From Sequoia sempervirens (lineage: Eukaryota > Streptophyta > Pinopsida > Cupressales > Cupressaceae): a stretch of DNA of 64,000 nt. Numbering within the stretch: position 1 is the first letter of the stretch; every line of letters begins with the position of its first letter. Where the stretch lies: positions 1-64,000 of the forward strand of contig VDFB02275623.1 of assembly GCA_007258455.2 (NCBI GenBank). Direction: 5' to 3'. This document shows, piece after piece, positions 50,077 through 61,687 of this stretch. Made by a program: the position numbers and the translations under genes. The notes under the pieces are model-generated. The model ran no database searches and was not told the origin of the DNA. It saw only the letters and a list, made by a program, of their open reading frames with translations.

Positions 50077-50231
50077 GCGGTGAACAACTTTCATGGAGAC
50101 AAAGAATGAGGATTGCACTTGGCACTGCATATGGCTTGTCCTACTTGCATTATTCATGTAACCCGCCATTGTTCTTCCATGGAAAATTCAGTTCATCGAA
50201 TATTCTGCTAACTGAAGATTGTGCAGCCAAG
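50077..50231 (+). CDS. Receptor-like (pseudo)kinase, catalytic-loop exon
   Basis: 155 bp after GTGCAG, following a 115-bp intron (49962-50076). It encodes GGEQLSWRQRMRIALGTAYG, LSYLHYSCNPPLF and FHGKFSSSNILLTEDCAAK. This is alpha-E and the catalytic loop, but the HRDxK motif reads HGKFS: the catalytic Asp and the following Lys are gone while the metal-binding Asn is kept, so phosphotransfer is unlikely. The LRR-VI/MRH1 group has similarly altered loops. The exon ends in phase 0 at AAG before a weak GTGCTT donor. If unspliced, translation stops at 50256-50258. Activation-loop and C-lobe exons were not found downstream in the window. Confidence 0.88.
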
Positions 50232-53200
50232 GTGCTTTTTGAAATTTTTTTGTCATAAATGAGCCTTACCAAAGTCAGCGATTTTATAGTGAATCCTTAC
50301 CTGTGCCAACTTCAAACCTTTTATTTTTTAGTTTCTGCATGTAAGAATGAGTTTGTTTCTTTTTCTACATATTACTAATAAAGTTAAGTGTTATTTATGT
50401 CTTGGCAAAGAGCAATGTGGTCTATGGGACTGAAAGGATGGTCAAGGAAATTAATCATCTTTCTATTTTTAATAATAATAGGCCAGTATGTGCTCTGTCA
50501 ATAATCAGAAACCATTGTATGTTATATTTAATGATCTGTCACCTATCTAATACACAACAATGTTATGTTTAATGATTTAACAATATTAGTGTCATACACT
50601 GTAAATGCATGTACATCTTAAGCACTTGATTTACTCCTTAACCACCCACCAAAAACAAGCTATGGAAAGAGGTTCCTTGTTTGGATATTCTATTTCTGGA
50701 TGACTGCTTCTGATTATAATGATGTTGCACTGCAATCTGCTGTACTTCTATGAGTGCTGAGAGTGGTGTTGTGCATATTACAACTATTATTATCTGGATC
50801 CCTGCTCGAGTCTTTAAGTAAACTGATATGTTCTTTTGAACTGTAATACTCTATCCAAATGAAAATTGGAAATACCTGAGGCTATTTCAAGTTTGAAACT
50901 GTTGCATAATAGAATTCTTCATGGCAAACCTAAAAGAACTTTGGAACCTCTGTCCTTATCAGAATTTTTGTCTGCTAATAGTAATGACCAATAGATAGAC
51001 CTTGTGTGGTCTAACTGAATATATGAATCTTTCTGGTCCTACCTAAAGTCTCTTAAGAACTTGAATCAGCTATACTCAAAATTGTGATTTGTGCACTTTG
51101 TGATGTGACTGGATAAACTTTGCTCCAAATCTGAACCCTTCTGTGTTTGTCCTTGTCAGAGGAGAGTACTAAGGAAAACATGTAAGATCAAATGCCACTA
51201 AAACTAGAATCATCTGAATTGAATTTAGTGTGCTTTCTCCATGAAGATGTAACTTGCAATCCTTGTTCATCTATCCATCCTAGATTAACTTTCTGTTTGG
51301 ACCATTTGCCTGATCCTGGACTGTGTATACTTGATCAAGCAACTGTCTGAGATGTAGTGTGTCTTCTGGCAACGGATGCAAATATTGGGCCAAACCATTT
51401 AAACTTTTATGACCACTACATCTGAATACTCACAAAACTCCGTGTTTCCTAACTTCTAACACCATCACTGTTATGAGTCCTGAAATCATCATGGTAGAAA
51501 ACTCCATGGGCATGAAACATTGACTATTGGATTTCCTCTATTCTCATTGATTTCTTCCCAATATTTGTGGCTATGAATAGAATATTTCAACTTTCCATGT
51601 CAAAAATTTCATTAAAGCAGAAGAGACCAGGTGAAGAAACCTCAACAATGCTGTTTGACTGTTCCAGAAAGCTCATGAAAATTTGAACACTCAATACTGT
51701 GAATATTTCCCATAATGCATCTGGTTGAAAAAGGTACTTCATATTTTTTTGTTTTCTTTTCAATCGACATTTCTTTTGATTTCTTCTGTGTGCATATAAT
51801 ACTTCATTCCAATCCATGACCAGGCTCAAGTTTGCTTTTGTCATTTGAATCTCTACATCAGATCATTTTCAACCGTTAAGTCTGCTATTCCTTAAGACTT
51901 TTTCCTGATTAAATCCTAAGTAATTGAATTACATTTATACATTTGGTTTGCCAAGGCAATCTCTCGCCTAAGTAATGCTCCTATGGCTGTAGCAACATTT
52001 TCAAACTTGTCTAAGATCCAAGCGCAAGACCCTACATATGGTTGGTGATGCTAGGTCAAGTAATACAAGCTCCTCTCTACCATAGTCCAAGACTTCGTGT
52101 TGTGACTTTTGTTTTTGACACAATGTATATCATAATCCATGAGTGTTGTACACCTAAAGGCTAAAACACTTTGACAATATTTTTCTATCAACTCAAATCC
52201 GCTTTTGCACTCATTCAATTGATGTATACTTGTGTATGTGATCAAAATAGCTTCTAATTGATAAGCTTATTATGTTTTTCAATATACTGAGTTTGAGTGC
52301 CAATTTCGATTCTTGTAACTATGCCAAATACAAAGCTTGAAAATTGAGAGCCAAAAAGATCAAGACAACATTATAGGAATTACCAAAGATCCAAAAACCC
52401 ATAACTTGGATGGACTATTTAACTTACTGGTTCTTGTTCCTTACAAGAGAAAATAAAGATTGCCAGGGAAGAAAAAACAATTCATTTTCCAGCCATTACA
52501 AACTTTTTGGTCCTCGAATAGAGTTCCACGTGATCCAAATTTTAGTATAATTGATGTTGATCTATGCTCCCTGGGGATGCATCCCTTGCTAAATATAATC
52601 CCATCCCCCAAAGGTACGTTAGGGGACGACCAAAGGATGTCTAGGTGCCCCCCATTTGTCTTGGGGATGGCTAGTTGTCTCCTAACGTACCTAGGCACAT
52701 TTTATTTACCTTTTTAGAAAACTTACAACCTTTCAATGCTTGTTTAGTTTATGACATGTCCATCTACAATTTATAAAAAAAATATGAAAATGGTGTGTGC
52801 AATGAAGGTTTGTATGGTTTTGAAGGTCTTTTTTTGGGCTTGGTGGTGGGGGCAATGGCCCCAAACCCTTGTGAGGGGCATGTTTGGATTCAATTTTGCC
52901 TCCAAATTTTTTCTTCAATCCCATTCACTTTTGTGTATTTTGACTATGCTTGGCCTCATTTATAACTGATTTGAGAAGTCTTACATGGGTCTCTTACATA
53001 GGTTTCCCTTGGTTAAAATTGCATATGTGTCATTCACTATTTTCCCCATGTGCTTATATTGTGTTGTAGTCGCCGAATTTCCAAGGAATGTTCTAAGTGC
53101 CATCTTTCCTAAGTTGGATTCCCTTTACTCTATGGGGATTTCAGACTCCATCCTCCAAAACTTCTTCCTTTTGAACCCTGCCCTTGCTTGTGTGAAAATT

Positions 53201-55899
53201 GTCTAAGTGTTTTCGAGTTTAGACTTACATGTATTCCCATCCAACTCCAACTCCTTATTCTCTACCAAATGCCAAACATCGACATTTCCTTTCTCTCTTC
53301 CTTGATTGGAGTTGAGCCTTCAAACTTCCCCTTCGCCTCATGCTTTAATGGTATGACTCCTTTCCCATCCCTAATCCTTGACATTCTCCATTGCTCATCA
53401 TCTTTGGACTTCCCTCCTCTTCTGTCCCCTAGCAGTATAAGGCATTTGTCAGCCCTGATCTCTGAAGCTTGACATTTCAACCCATAGGTTTTGGCATGAG
53501 TTCCTATTGAACTTTGAAGTTTGACAAGCCTGCCATTTTTCGTTGGTTTTCTTTGCAACTCTCCAAAATGGTTCGAACAGTCACATGGTCATAAACAAGG
53601 GCTTGACATGAATAAAAAGGTATTGATAATGGACAATGCCATATTTGTCATCACCTAATGGATTTTGAGCATGGTTTTGGCGCATGATTTAAGCAATTTC
53701 AACAACAGTTTGCTGAAAAGTTGTTAGGGTTTCCATTTTGGCCTATTTTGATCATGCACATACTTGAATGGTTTTTTTTTCACTTGGAGTGCCAGATTTA
53801 TTGTAGAATGGTGCCATGACTATGCCATTGCAGTGAGCCATATGGCACAAGGTGATGAGTTCAACGTTGTTGGAAGGTTTTTCAATGGATCTCACAAAAT
53901 TTTCAACTAGATCACATGTGGATTTGGATGTGATTGGTGAAGGGTTTTAATGGTAGGGTTTTATGGTGATGTTCTTGTGGTGGTTGGCATGCTTGTTGAC
54001 CTCAACATTTGTGTTCATCATTGCAAAGTTGGTTCTATGTGTTAAACAAAAATTATTGTGGTGGTTGAAGCCATCAAACCCTAACCTCCACATGATCTCC
54101 ATGACCTCTATTTCAATGGATTTTGTGGGTGTTTTCTTGCTCCAACACTCCAAACTTGCAAATCATTATTATGCTAAATGATTCCCTTGCTTTCTTTTGG
54201 TTCAATGGACCTCAAAATTACATTGTTGTGTAGGGCATTGATGAACATGATGACTAAGGCATGATGGATCTTTGCAGCTCTAGAACGCTTCCTTCTTCAC
54301 GACTCATGACCCAGGGTTAGAAGTCTATATATTCTTGTTCCTTAATGATGAAAAGGGTTGGTCATTTTGTGTTTTCATAGAAAAGGGTGCATAACTTTCT
54401 AGGTTATCCATAGTTATCAGTTGGCCTGCCATTAGGGTTTCACTTAGAACTTGCAAAGAGATAGTTGTAGCTATGGATGTATGTAATAATGTATCTACAA
54501 AATCAATTGTAAACACTTTGAAAGGTTTTAAATAGAAAAATACAAGTTTCTTATTGTTTCAAATTTCTCTTCACCATATTTGATGGTGTATATGTAACAA
54601 GGATTTGATAAATGACATAACATTGTAAATCAACGCAAGTTAGTTTTGTATTGGTCATTTCTGTGTTATAGGGGAGTATTTGTAAGTTTGATTGAGGATC
54701 ATTAAGTAGACATTCTTGCATATTATCATATTTATCTTGCATTTTCTTACGTGTTGTTCTAATGCATGCATTTGACTTTGTTACCCAATAAGGCACTGAT
54801 CTTGGGAACTCAGACCTTCCCTACTATTTCAAAAAACATAAAATCATTTAGATGTCATTTTAAAATTAGAAATTAGTGTTGTGCATTGATGATCCCATAG
54901 TTTAACAAGGGAAAGATCTTATCAAAACCTTGAAAGAAATTATTTCATGAGGATTATGATTGCACCTTTTAATCAGTTATATAGGGGTTAATACAACTAG
55001 TCTTTACCTAGTGACAAAATTTGGGGTCAAATGTGCAATAGGGTTTATCTATTGTTATTTTGGTTGTCTGTTTTGTTTGATCTCAATTCATTTGAAGGTA
55101 TGCCCCTAGGAATGCCCTCCTATGTCTAAGATGAGCTCAAAGCATAAGAGAGATAACACACTCTCAGAGTTGACCCCTAACTGTCCTAAGTTTGTTAATG
55201 ATCCTCTTTTTCCCTTCTTGATGATAAAATCCTAGCCTTAAAGATGGAGAAAAGATCTAAGATTAGAAGTGCTATTTCAAGACCCAATAGGGCATTGCCC
55301 AACTCCACTAGGGGCATTGTCCCCAAACCCCCATTGAACTATAAGTTTGACCAAGTGATAGACCAATGCTTAGTCATTGATCACACAATCTACAAAATAC
55401 ATATCCCTTACTGAAATCTCTACATCTTCACAATTGAAGTCACAATCAAAGTTAGAGTCAAGGATAATCTTGTTTCATACATTGGACAACCTGTTTACTA
55501 TACAAGGACTACCGTTGAAAAAGTTGAGATGCCATAGTCATTATACTATTGAATATGAGTTAAGTCATAGTCGATAGGAAATGCCACTTTCATAATGCAA
55601 AAATGTATCAATCATGCCTTACACAAACAACTCATAGAAAAATCTCATGTATGAGCATCCCAACTAAGGTCAAACCAGAACATAACCAATTGTATTTTTA
55701 CTTAATCGTTCCTCTTTGTTAACGAGTTTAACAACAAAACATGCAGTCTTGAAATCAGGAATAGATTTGTCATGGTCCTCACTGATAGAGTCTAGAAAAT
55801 AATGAAACATTTGAATAATAAGTTCATCACAATCTTAATCAATCATAATAACAAATGATCTCACCTTTGCCATCAATTCTAAAACCTTAGCCCTCTTAT
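50232..55899. other. No gene seen; probably intron and repeat-derived DNA
   Basis: I searched for kinase activation-loop and C-lobe exons without success. 53.2-54.3 kb has several pyrimidine-rich gene-like words but no recognisable protein. A 19-bp inverted repeat lies at 52612-52692. Confidence 0.45.
52612..52692. repeat. Inverted repeat with 19-bp arms
   Basis: AGGTACGTTAGGGGACGAC (52612-52630) pairs with 52674-52692, two mismatches, loop about 43 bp that itself contains CCCCCC and GGGG pairing. Confidence 0.85.
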
Positions 55900-56930
55900 C
55901 GAAAGTGTTGAATTTTATGATCAGATGTGAATGCACAGAAAATAATTCGAAATCAGACAAAATAACACAGCATATACCCTGGGAAAACCCTCCTCTTGAG
56001 GGAGAAAAACCCAGCAACAAAGATCTCTCTTCTCTATATAAATAATGGCAACAATTCGCTTTACAATGAGGCCAATTACAAGGCCAATATTCAACACTAT
56101 AACAATGAAGTGTGTTAGCAGCTAGCAGCATAGCTCACTGTTGGTGATGCAAAACGGTTACTTGACGCATCCTAGACCCCAGGACGGGAGAACAGGAACC
56201 CTGCCTGCAATACACTTGAAGTCTCAAGGAGATCCGTTACCAAGAGACCGCCTACGTACCCACATCCAATGTGGTTCAAAGCTTGCGTAGTTCTGAAGCA
56301 GCTCGCCTTGCCTCGGCTCGCCTTGCCTCGGCTCGCCTTTATGCTCGGAATGTCTTCCCCAAGACTTCGTCACTGCTCTATGTTCGCTCTTCACTGTGTG
56401 GTAAATTCCCACTTGATGATACATCCGCACTTGATGATATTCGCCCTGACTGGAATAACTGAAGTTCGCACTTTGACACAGATCTGAAATGCAAGGATTC
56501 GCAGTCACTTCAATAATATTTCGCACTTGATAATACAGGACTTTTGTGAGTGGCCGAACTGGTCTGGATTAGTTGATCACAATGGATGAAACAGAGATAT
56601 ATATATATAAATGAAAGGAAGAGACTCTTCTCTTAGAATCCTTCATGTCGGCCTTCAAGAAATTGTGTCTCCTCTTTAATGAAGGTCGGCCTCAATAAAA
56701 TAACATATGTCGGCCTGATTTAATGTTATTTTCAAGACACAAAGCAAGTCGGCCAGAAATATTATTCATGCCTCTTCACAAGAGGTCAGCCTCCAGCAAT
56801 TCATAAAATGAAAGTCGGCCTCAAGATGACTTCGTATCTTCTTATGTCGGCCATAGTCAAACATAAAGAATGTCGGCCTCAAATAAATATCAAGTGAGAA
56901 TAAAACGAAACAATAAATATAAATTGTATA
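55900..56930 (-). repeat. LTR-like remnant with GTCGGCC cluster and 15-bp tandem repeat
   Basis: On the minus strand near 56010-55970 is a GGGTTTTTCTCCC...GAGGGTTTTCCC block of the sort common near the 3' side of plant Copia LTRs. The 15-bp unit GCTCGCCTTGCCTCG is repeated 2.6 times at 56301-56340. GTCGGCC (once GTCAGCC) occurs about eight times in 56646-56880. No element boundaries could be fixed. Confidence 0.4.
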
Positions 56931-56984
56931 GCCAAACGACTATCATCCAATTTATGATATCACGAAGGAGCTGAGCTGGAAGGA

Positions 56985-57460
56985 GCTACCGAAGCTGCTA
57001 TAACATTACGGTATCTTGTTCCAGAAAAGCTCCCATTTTGGCATGGACAAGAGGAGGATGCTAGAAAAAGTTTGTAGGAGATTAGAACTTTAAAATCTAA
57101 CAATTGCATTTGCTTGGAAATTTCTAAAGCCTTTTCAACAAATCCATTTTGTGCATATCCTGCAAGCATTGCAGTCCATGACACCACATCTCTTTGAGGC
57201 ATCTTGTCAAATCTTGTCAAACACTTCACGTGCCTTGTCTATGCTTCCACATTTTGCATACATGTCTCCCATGGAACTTGCAACTACATCTGACAAAAGT
57301 CCTCTATCCTTTATGCTCTGATGGATGTCCATACCCTGTTCCAAAGCTTCCATTTTGCACAGGCAGGGAGAATCGTAGCAAATGTTGAGGAGCAAGGAGT
57401 TTTTGCATGTGATGGGTAGTGAATTTTTTGGGTAGCTTTGCTATTATTGATGAAATTTAG
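56985..57460 (-). pseudogene. PLS-type pentatricopeptide-repeat (PPR) pseudogene fragment
   Basis: Minus-strand pieces give about two PPR repeats of the land-plant PLS class: STFATILPACA, then KMEALEQGMDIHQSIKDRG, MYAKCGSIDKAREVFDK, MPQRDVVSWTAMLAGYAQNG and VEKALEISKQMQL, followed by a decayed repeat (HAKMGAFLEQD). Functional members are organelle RNA-binding proteins of hundreds of residues. Here only about 150 residues survive, with a frameshift before KMEAL, another at 57202-57221 caused by an exact 10-bp tandem duplication, and stops after MQLLDFK. A dead fragment, probably dispersed by duplication or retroposition. Confidence 0.88.
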
Positions 57461-57784
57461 GATTTCATCACGGCTAAATTGGATGATATCACTAATTGGT
57501 GGAGTAGAAAGACTAATACTTCAGACATGAAGATAAATATATGAACCAAAATATTAGATTATAAATTATAAAATCTATACAGAGAAGATAAAAACATCAG
57601 AGCTTCAAAATCTATTACTGATAACTGAATATATGTTACCTACAGAGACATCTGGTTCAAAACTTTGGGTACAACAAAGCAAATATATGTTGCAGAACTT
57701 TTCTGGAGTGGATGTCAGTTAAGCTGGGCTCAAACACCCCGTTAGCAGCGCACTTGTATCTAGAGACAATACAAGGCGTCGTTC

Positions 57785-57994
57785 CTATTTGCCTATAATT
57801 GCAGAGCACACTCTGTCTGCCTCTTCAGGCATAAAACGTCCTTCACCATGGCCTTTCCCATAAACATTCGCGCACAATGAAAAGGACATGGAATTACTTG
57901 GCGATGTATTTTGGCAATCTTCAACTAATTCTCCTAATGAATGCGGAGGTACATCAACATTAAGACAATGTTGTTGAGGAAAGAGAACAAAATA
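57785..57994 (-). CDS. Possible terminal exon, unrecognised
   Basis: A 69-codon open frame without required Met ends at a TAG (57787-57785). Its product has balanced composition unlike random A/T-rich DNA (VDVPPHSLGELVEDCQNTS, then MSFSLCANVYGKGHGEGRFM and PEEADRVCSAIIGK). Just upstream on the same strand, about 58130-58030, another frame reads LKFISKNAVDLEKTLSALRP and ends at a CTTTCAG acceptor-like site. The two may be exons of one minus-strand gene or a decayed copy. No family recognised. Confidence 0.3.
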   Translation of the reverse strand, partial: YFVLFPQQHCLNVDVPPHSLGELVEDCQNTSPSNSMSFSLCANVYGKGHGEGRFMPEEADRVCSAIIGK

Positions 57995-58299
57995 TTAGAG
58001 TAGACAAACTGAAAGGAAACTCGTATAAGTTTCTTGTCTTCAGGTCTCAGGGCACTCAAGGTCTTCTCCAAATCCACAGCATTCTTAGATATGAACTTAA
58101 GCTGGAGAGTGAAAGGATTCGTTCACGCTGACTTTAAGTTTGATCTCCGCATTGTTCCTGCCAGCTATGCTTCACCATGATGTCTCGTTTGTGCAAAGTT
58201 TGTATGAACGGATGAGATCCATCTCATTGTCTTGCATCTGTTCTCCAACAGTTCATGTCGTTGATCGACAAAATCAGCCCGGTTCATTTCAGAAAGGGA

Positions 58300-59019
58300 A
58301 CGCCTGAGCAGATATGAATGAAAAAGGAGAAGTAGATAGAGCATTAATGCGTCGGGGACAAAGGACGTGAACGGGTGTGATCAAAGTAATCGTCTCCCGA
58401 GCGCTCTTAGACCGTAGGTTATAGAATGAATTTAATTATGTCGTGGAGGGGGCATGAGGCAGATAGTGTTAAATACTAGCGATTGCACTTTTTGTGTGCA
58501 ATTGGGTACGCGGAATTTTTGGTTGGAATAGTTATATTGTTTGAAATGGGTCAACCTTAGTAAATTTGAAAAATATAGTATGATAATTATTTGCTATATG
58601 CAACAAGTGGTCATTGCAAATCTTGAGCACCTGTTGTATAGTTGTAAAGGTATTTTGTTATGTCATTTTGAAATTATTATTTTGAAATGCAACTTTTTTT
58701 AATTTGCATGTAATAGTGAACATAATGGTTGAGTATCAAATTGTTTTGTAATTTTGGAAACAAAATAGTGTTAAATGACTTGAATGATGTCTAATACACA
58801 TTCTCCTTATAAATGTGTATATAGTATGTGATATAATTAAAAGAAATGGGAGTTCCAATATACTGTGAACAAGGCACTTTGCCTTGCGATCACGTCCTTT
58901 GCTTCTGAAATATATATACATACTTTGTGCTTTTGCTATCATATTGGAGCTTGGTTCTTGACTTTAGCTTTTGATCTATAACTCTTTATTTGATGCATAT
59001 GTGTAAATTTCAAAAACAA
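58300..59019. other. No gene seen
   Basis: Non-coding A/T-rich DNA between the exon-like frame and the Helitron remnant. Confidence 0.5.
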
Positions 59020-61684
59020 ATGGCATCTTCCTTGGCTGTAAATGGGTCCTTGGCGATCTATGTTGCCAATGTCCACTTGTGGCCCTTGGAAGAGTAAGTC
59101 CTTGTGATTTGTGCATTGTCAATGCCCATGCCATTTTTAGAGGAATTTGATGGAAAGTCCTCGACTAAGTGGTGTTATTGGGACATATGTTGGATTGATA
59201 TGGTCCCAAGGTGGTCCAAGGTAATTCTTGAAATGAACAACAACAAATAATGGTAGTTGAGGTGGTTTCTCACCTTCACTTTATACAATAGCTTTTACCT
59301 GACCAATTGCACCATTCATGAGTCCTGTCTCAACCCAAATATTTGAACATAACATGACCTCCTGGCCAATAGATAAAAAAGTTTGAGCTTGAAGTTGTTC
59401 TTCATCAGGATTGATATATGTTGACCTTGTTAGTTGCTCTGCAATGGAAAGTGCAACAGGTGTTGTTAAAGACAACAACATACGTTTGTTGTGTAGTGAG
59501 ACTAATTCATTTGTTGCAAAAAGATGCATGCCAGATAGGAAAACAGAGTTTTCTATAGAACTGAGTGAGGAGCTTGAACGTGACATCAGAATTTTCCAAT
59601 CTTCTTCTGTAGGATTTGCATTACGTAGATTGTGGAGAAGTGTACGAAAAGCAATCTGGGAAGGATCATTCCCAAGTTGTCGAAATATTCTTGTCAAAGT
59701 GACCACAGTTGTGAAACTACGCCATAGAGTCCCACCGTAGGAGGTAGAAGCGTACATGGGGATATCTTTAACTGGTGGCAGTTGGCCCAAGTCACCAAAG
59801 AGTATGATTGAATTCCCTCCAAAGGGCAAGTGGTTGTGGTTGGGGAATGCTTCTCGTAGTCGCATGTCAATTTGTTCTAGCAACTTGGGACCAATGAAGT
59901 TCATCTCATCAATTAAAATGTACCTAACAAAGTACATACTCTCTTGGAAGGTTGCAAGTGTTTTCCCTTGTAGGGGGGCCATTTCTTTAATTGGAATACT
60001 AAGAGCAAAATGGATTGTTGATGCTTGAATGTTGAATGCTGCAACACCTGTAGGTGCAAGAAGTAGTAATGGTGTTTGGTGAATCGGAGCTGAGCTCATG
60101 AGGGCATGCCTTATTTGTTTTATGAGATATGACTTTCCAGTTCCTGCACTCCCTTGGACAATTAGCTTGAGCGATGGTTGCAATGGAAGTATGCTTAGGT
60201 GGGAGCAAATGATATCAAATACTTTTTGTTGCTAAGTAGAGAAAGTAGTATGCATCTGTTGATGGAGAGCATGGTGCACTTGAAAGGTTGCTCGATTAGA
60301 GTCTATGAAAGTAGTAGCAAAATGCATTTGTATTGGGGTCAAGTTGGATTGTTTCCATTCATGGTGAATGTCAATTTCACGGCGACCAACCATGTTTAGT
60401 GCATCAAGTTGTATTGGAAGGTTTGGGTGCAAACTTGAGAGAACTTTCCACTCTTCTAGGTTGTGGCCTTGTAAGGAATGGTCAACGCTTGAGCTGCTGC
60501 TTGTATCTGATGCTTCTGTTGGAGTTGGAAGTGTGCGATGTACATGTCATGCCCTGTATGTAGAAGAAAACCTCTCCCATTGCGATATAATCTGATGTTC
60601 AGAGGACCCAAAATCAATGTCAATGTTGCGAAAGGGTTGGTATAAAATAAGTTCACTCCAACAAAATTCATGAAAGATTTGTCATCTCTTGCAGGGATGG
60701 TAGTGAACCTAGGTGAGACACAAACAATTGCATTATGAGGGCATTGCTTCCATTGTTCATTTTTTTGAGAGGCTCTAAACGTCCACTTTTGGGTTAGTTC
60801 AATGAGTGGCATTGCGTCTAGATGAATTGGGCGGGGTATGTATGCATCAATGTACACGTAGGTGAAGTGGTAACTGATATGGGTGAGATTGAGACACGTT
60901 GAAATTTATGGTGGTTAACATTTAAAGACACAAATGTTCTACTGGATATGGAGAGGGGTAATTTTAGTAGAAGGTGGCAAGTTTCTTGGGCACTGATATC
61001 ACGATCGACTAGGCTATCAATAAGCAATTTACGAAAAGCAATTGGGGCTGGCAATTCTAACTCTAAGTTTGTGGAGATGCGAGATAACAAGGTATGGTAT
61101 GATTCAGACTTGTGCTCAGCTTTTGTAGCATATTTTGCAATATATTTGAGGACAACAACAATTGATAATATAGGTTGGTAGTCTACATTAGCCCTCCAGA
61201 TAGATAGGATAGATGGGTTGTGAAGGTTCAATCAATCATCATTACGAGCTGGTGTATGCTTAGGATGACCAGTCTAATCATTTGAAAGAGTTGACTTCTC
61301 TTGCATGGACCATGGTGCTTTGTAGCGGCATACAATAGCTAGGCATTTCTTTCTGAGGCATGTTAGCAAATTACATTTTGTGTGTCGTTCAACACGATTG
61401 ACTAATTCACAATAGTCTGTTGAGGGCTCACATGACAATATCCTTGTTGTGTCTAGCAAGCATGGATCATCAAGAATAGAACGGTGAATTGTCTGGCCTC
61501 TCAATTGGAGGTTACGTGGATTCCAAGCGGAGACATATCTATCTATGTAATCAAGTGCATTTTGTACAGATTGAATGTTATTCCATTCTAATCTACTAAT
61601 ATTAGGAGCTTGTGCAAGCCATAGAAAACCATGAATGTGTGCAGATCCTCTGTGTTGCCACTCATACCTATGAAAAAATGATAT
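59020..61684 (-). pseudogene. Helitron Rep/helicase (RepHel) gene, disrupted
   Basis: Reading right to left: the HUH nickase motif inside RGSAHIHGFLWLAQAP (His-Ile-His at 61639-61631), DYIDRYVSAWNP, then the two-tyrosine motif YIAKYATK (about 61147-61123), a PRPIHLDAMPL segment, and a PIF1-type SF1 helicase: Walker A GSAGTGKSYLI (60160-60120), Walker B LIDEMNF, motif III FGDLGQLPPV, TRIFRQL. After a TAA near 59280 come the EGEKPPQLPLFVVV region and WALTMHKSQGLTL (motif V) in a shifted frame near 59120. Rep plus helicase in one protein defines rolling-circle Helitrons. In-frame stops (about 61685, 61273, 60231, 59279) and several shifts inactivate it. The termini (5' TC, 3' hairpin-CTRR) were not located. 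Confidence 0.92.
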
Positions 61685-61687
61685 TTA

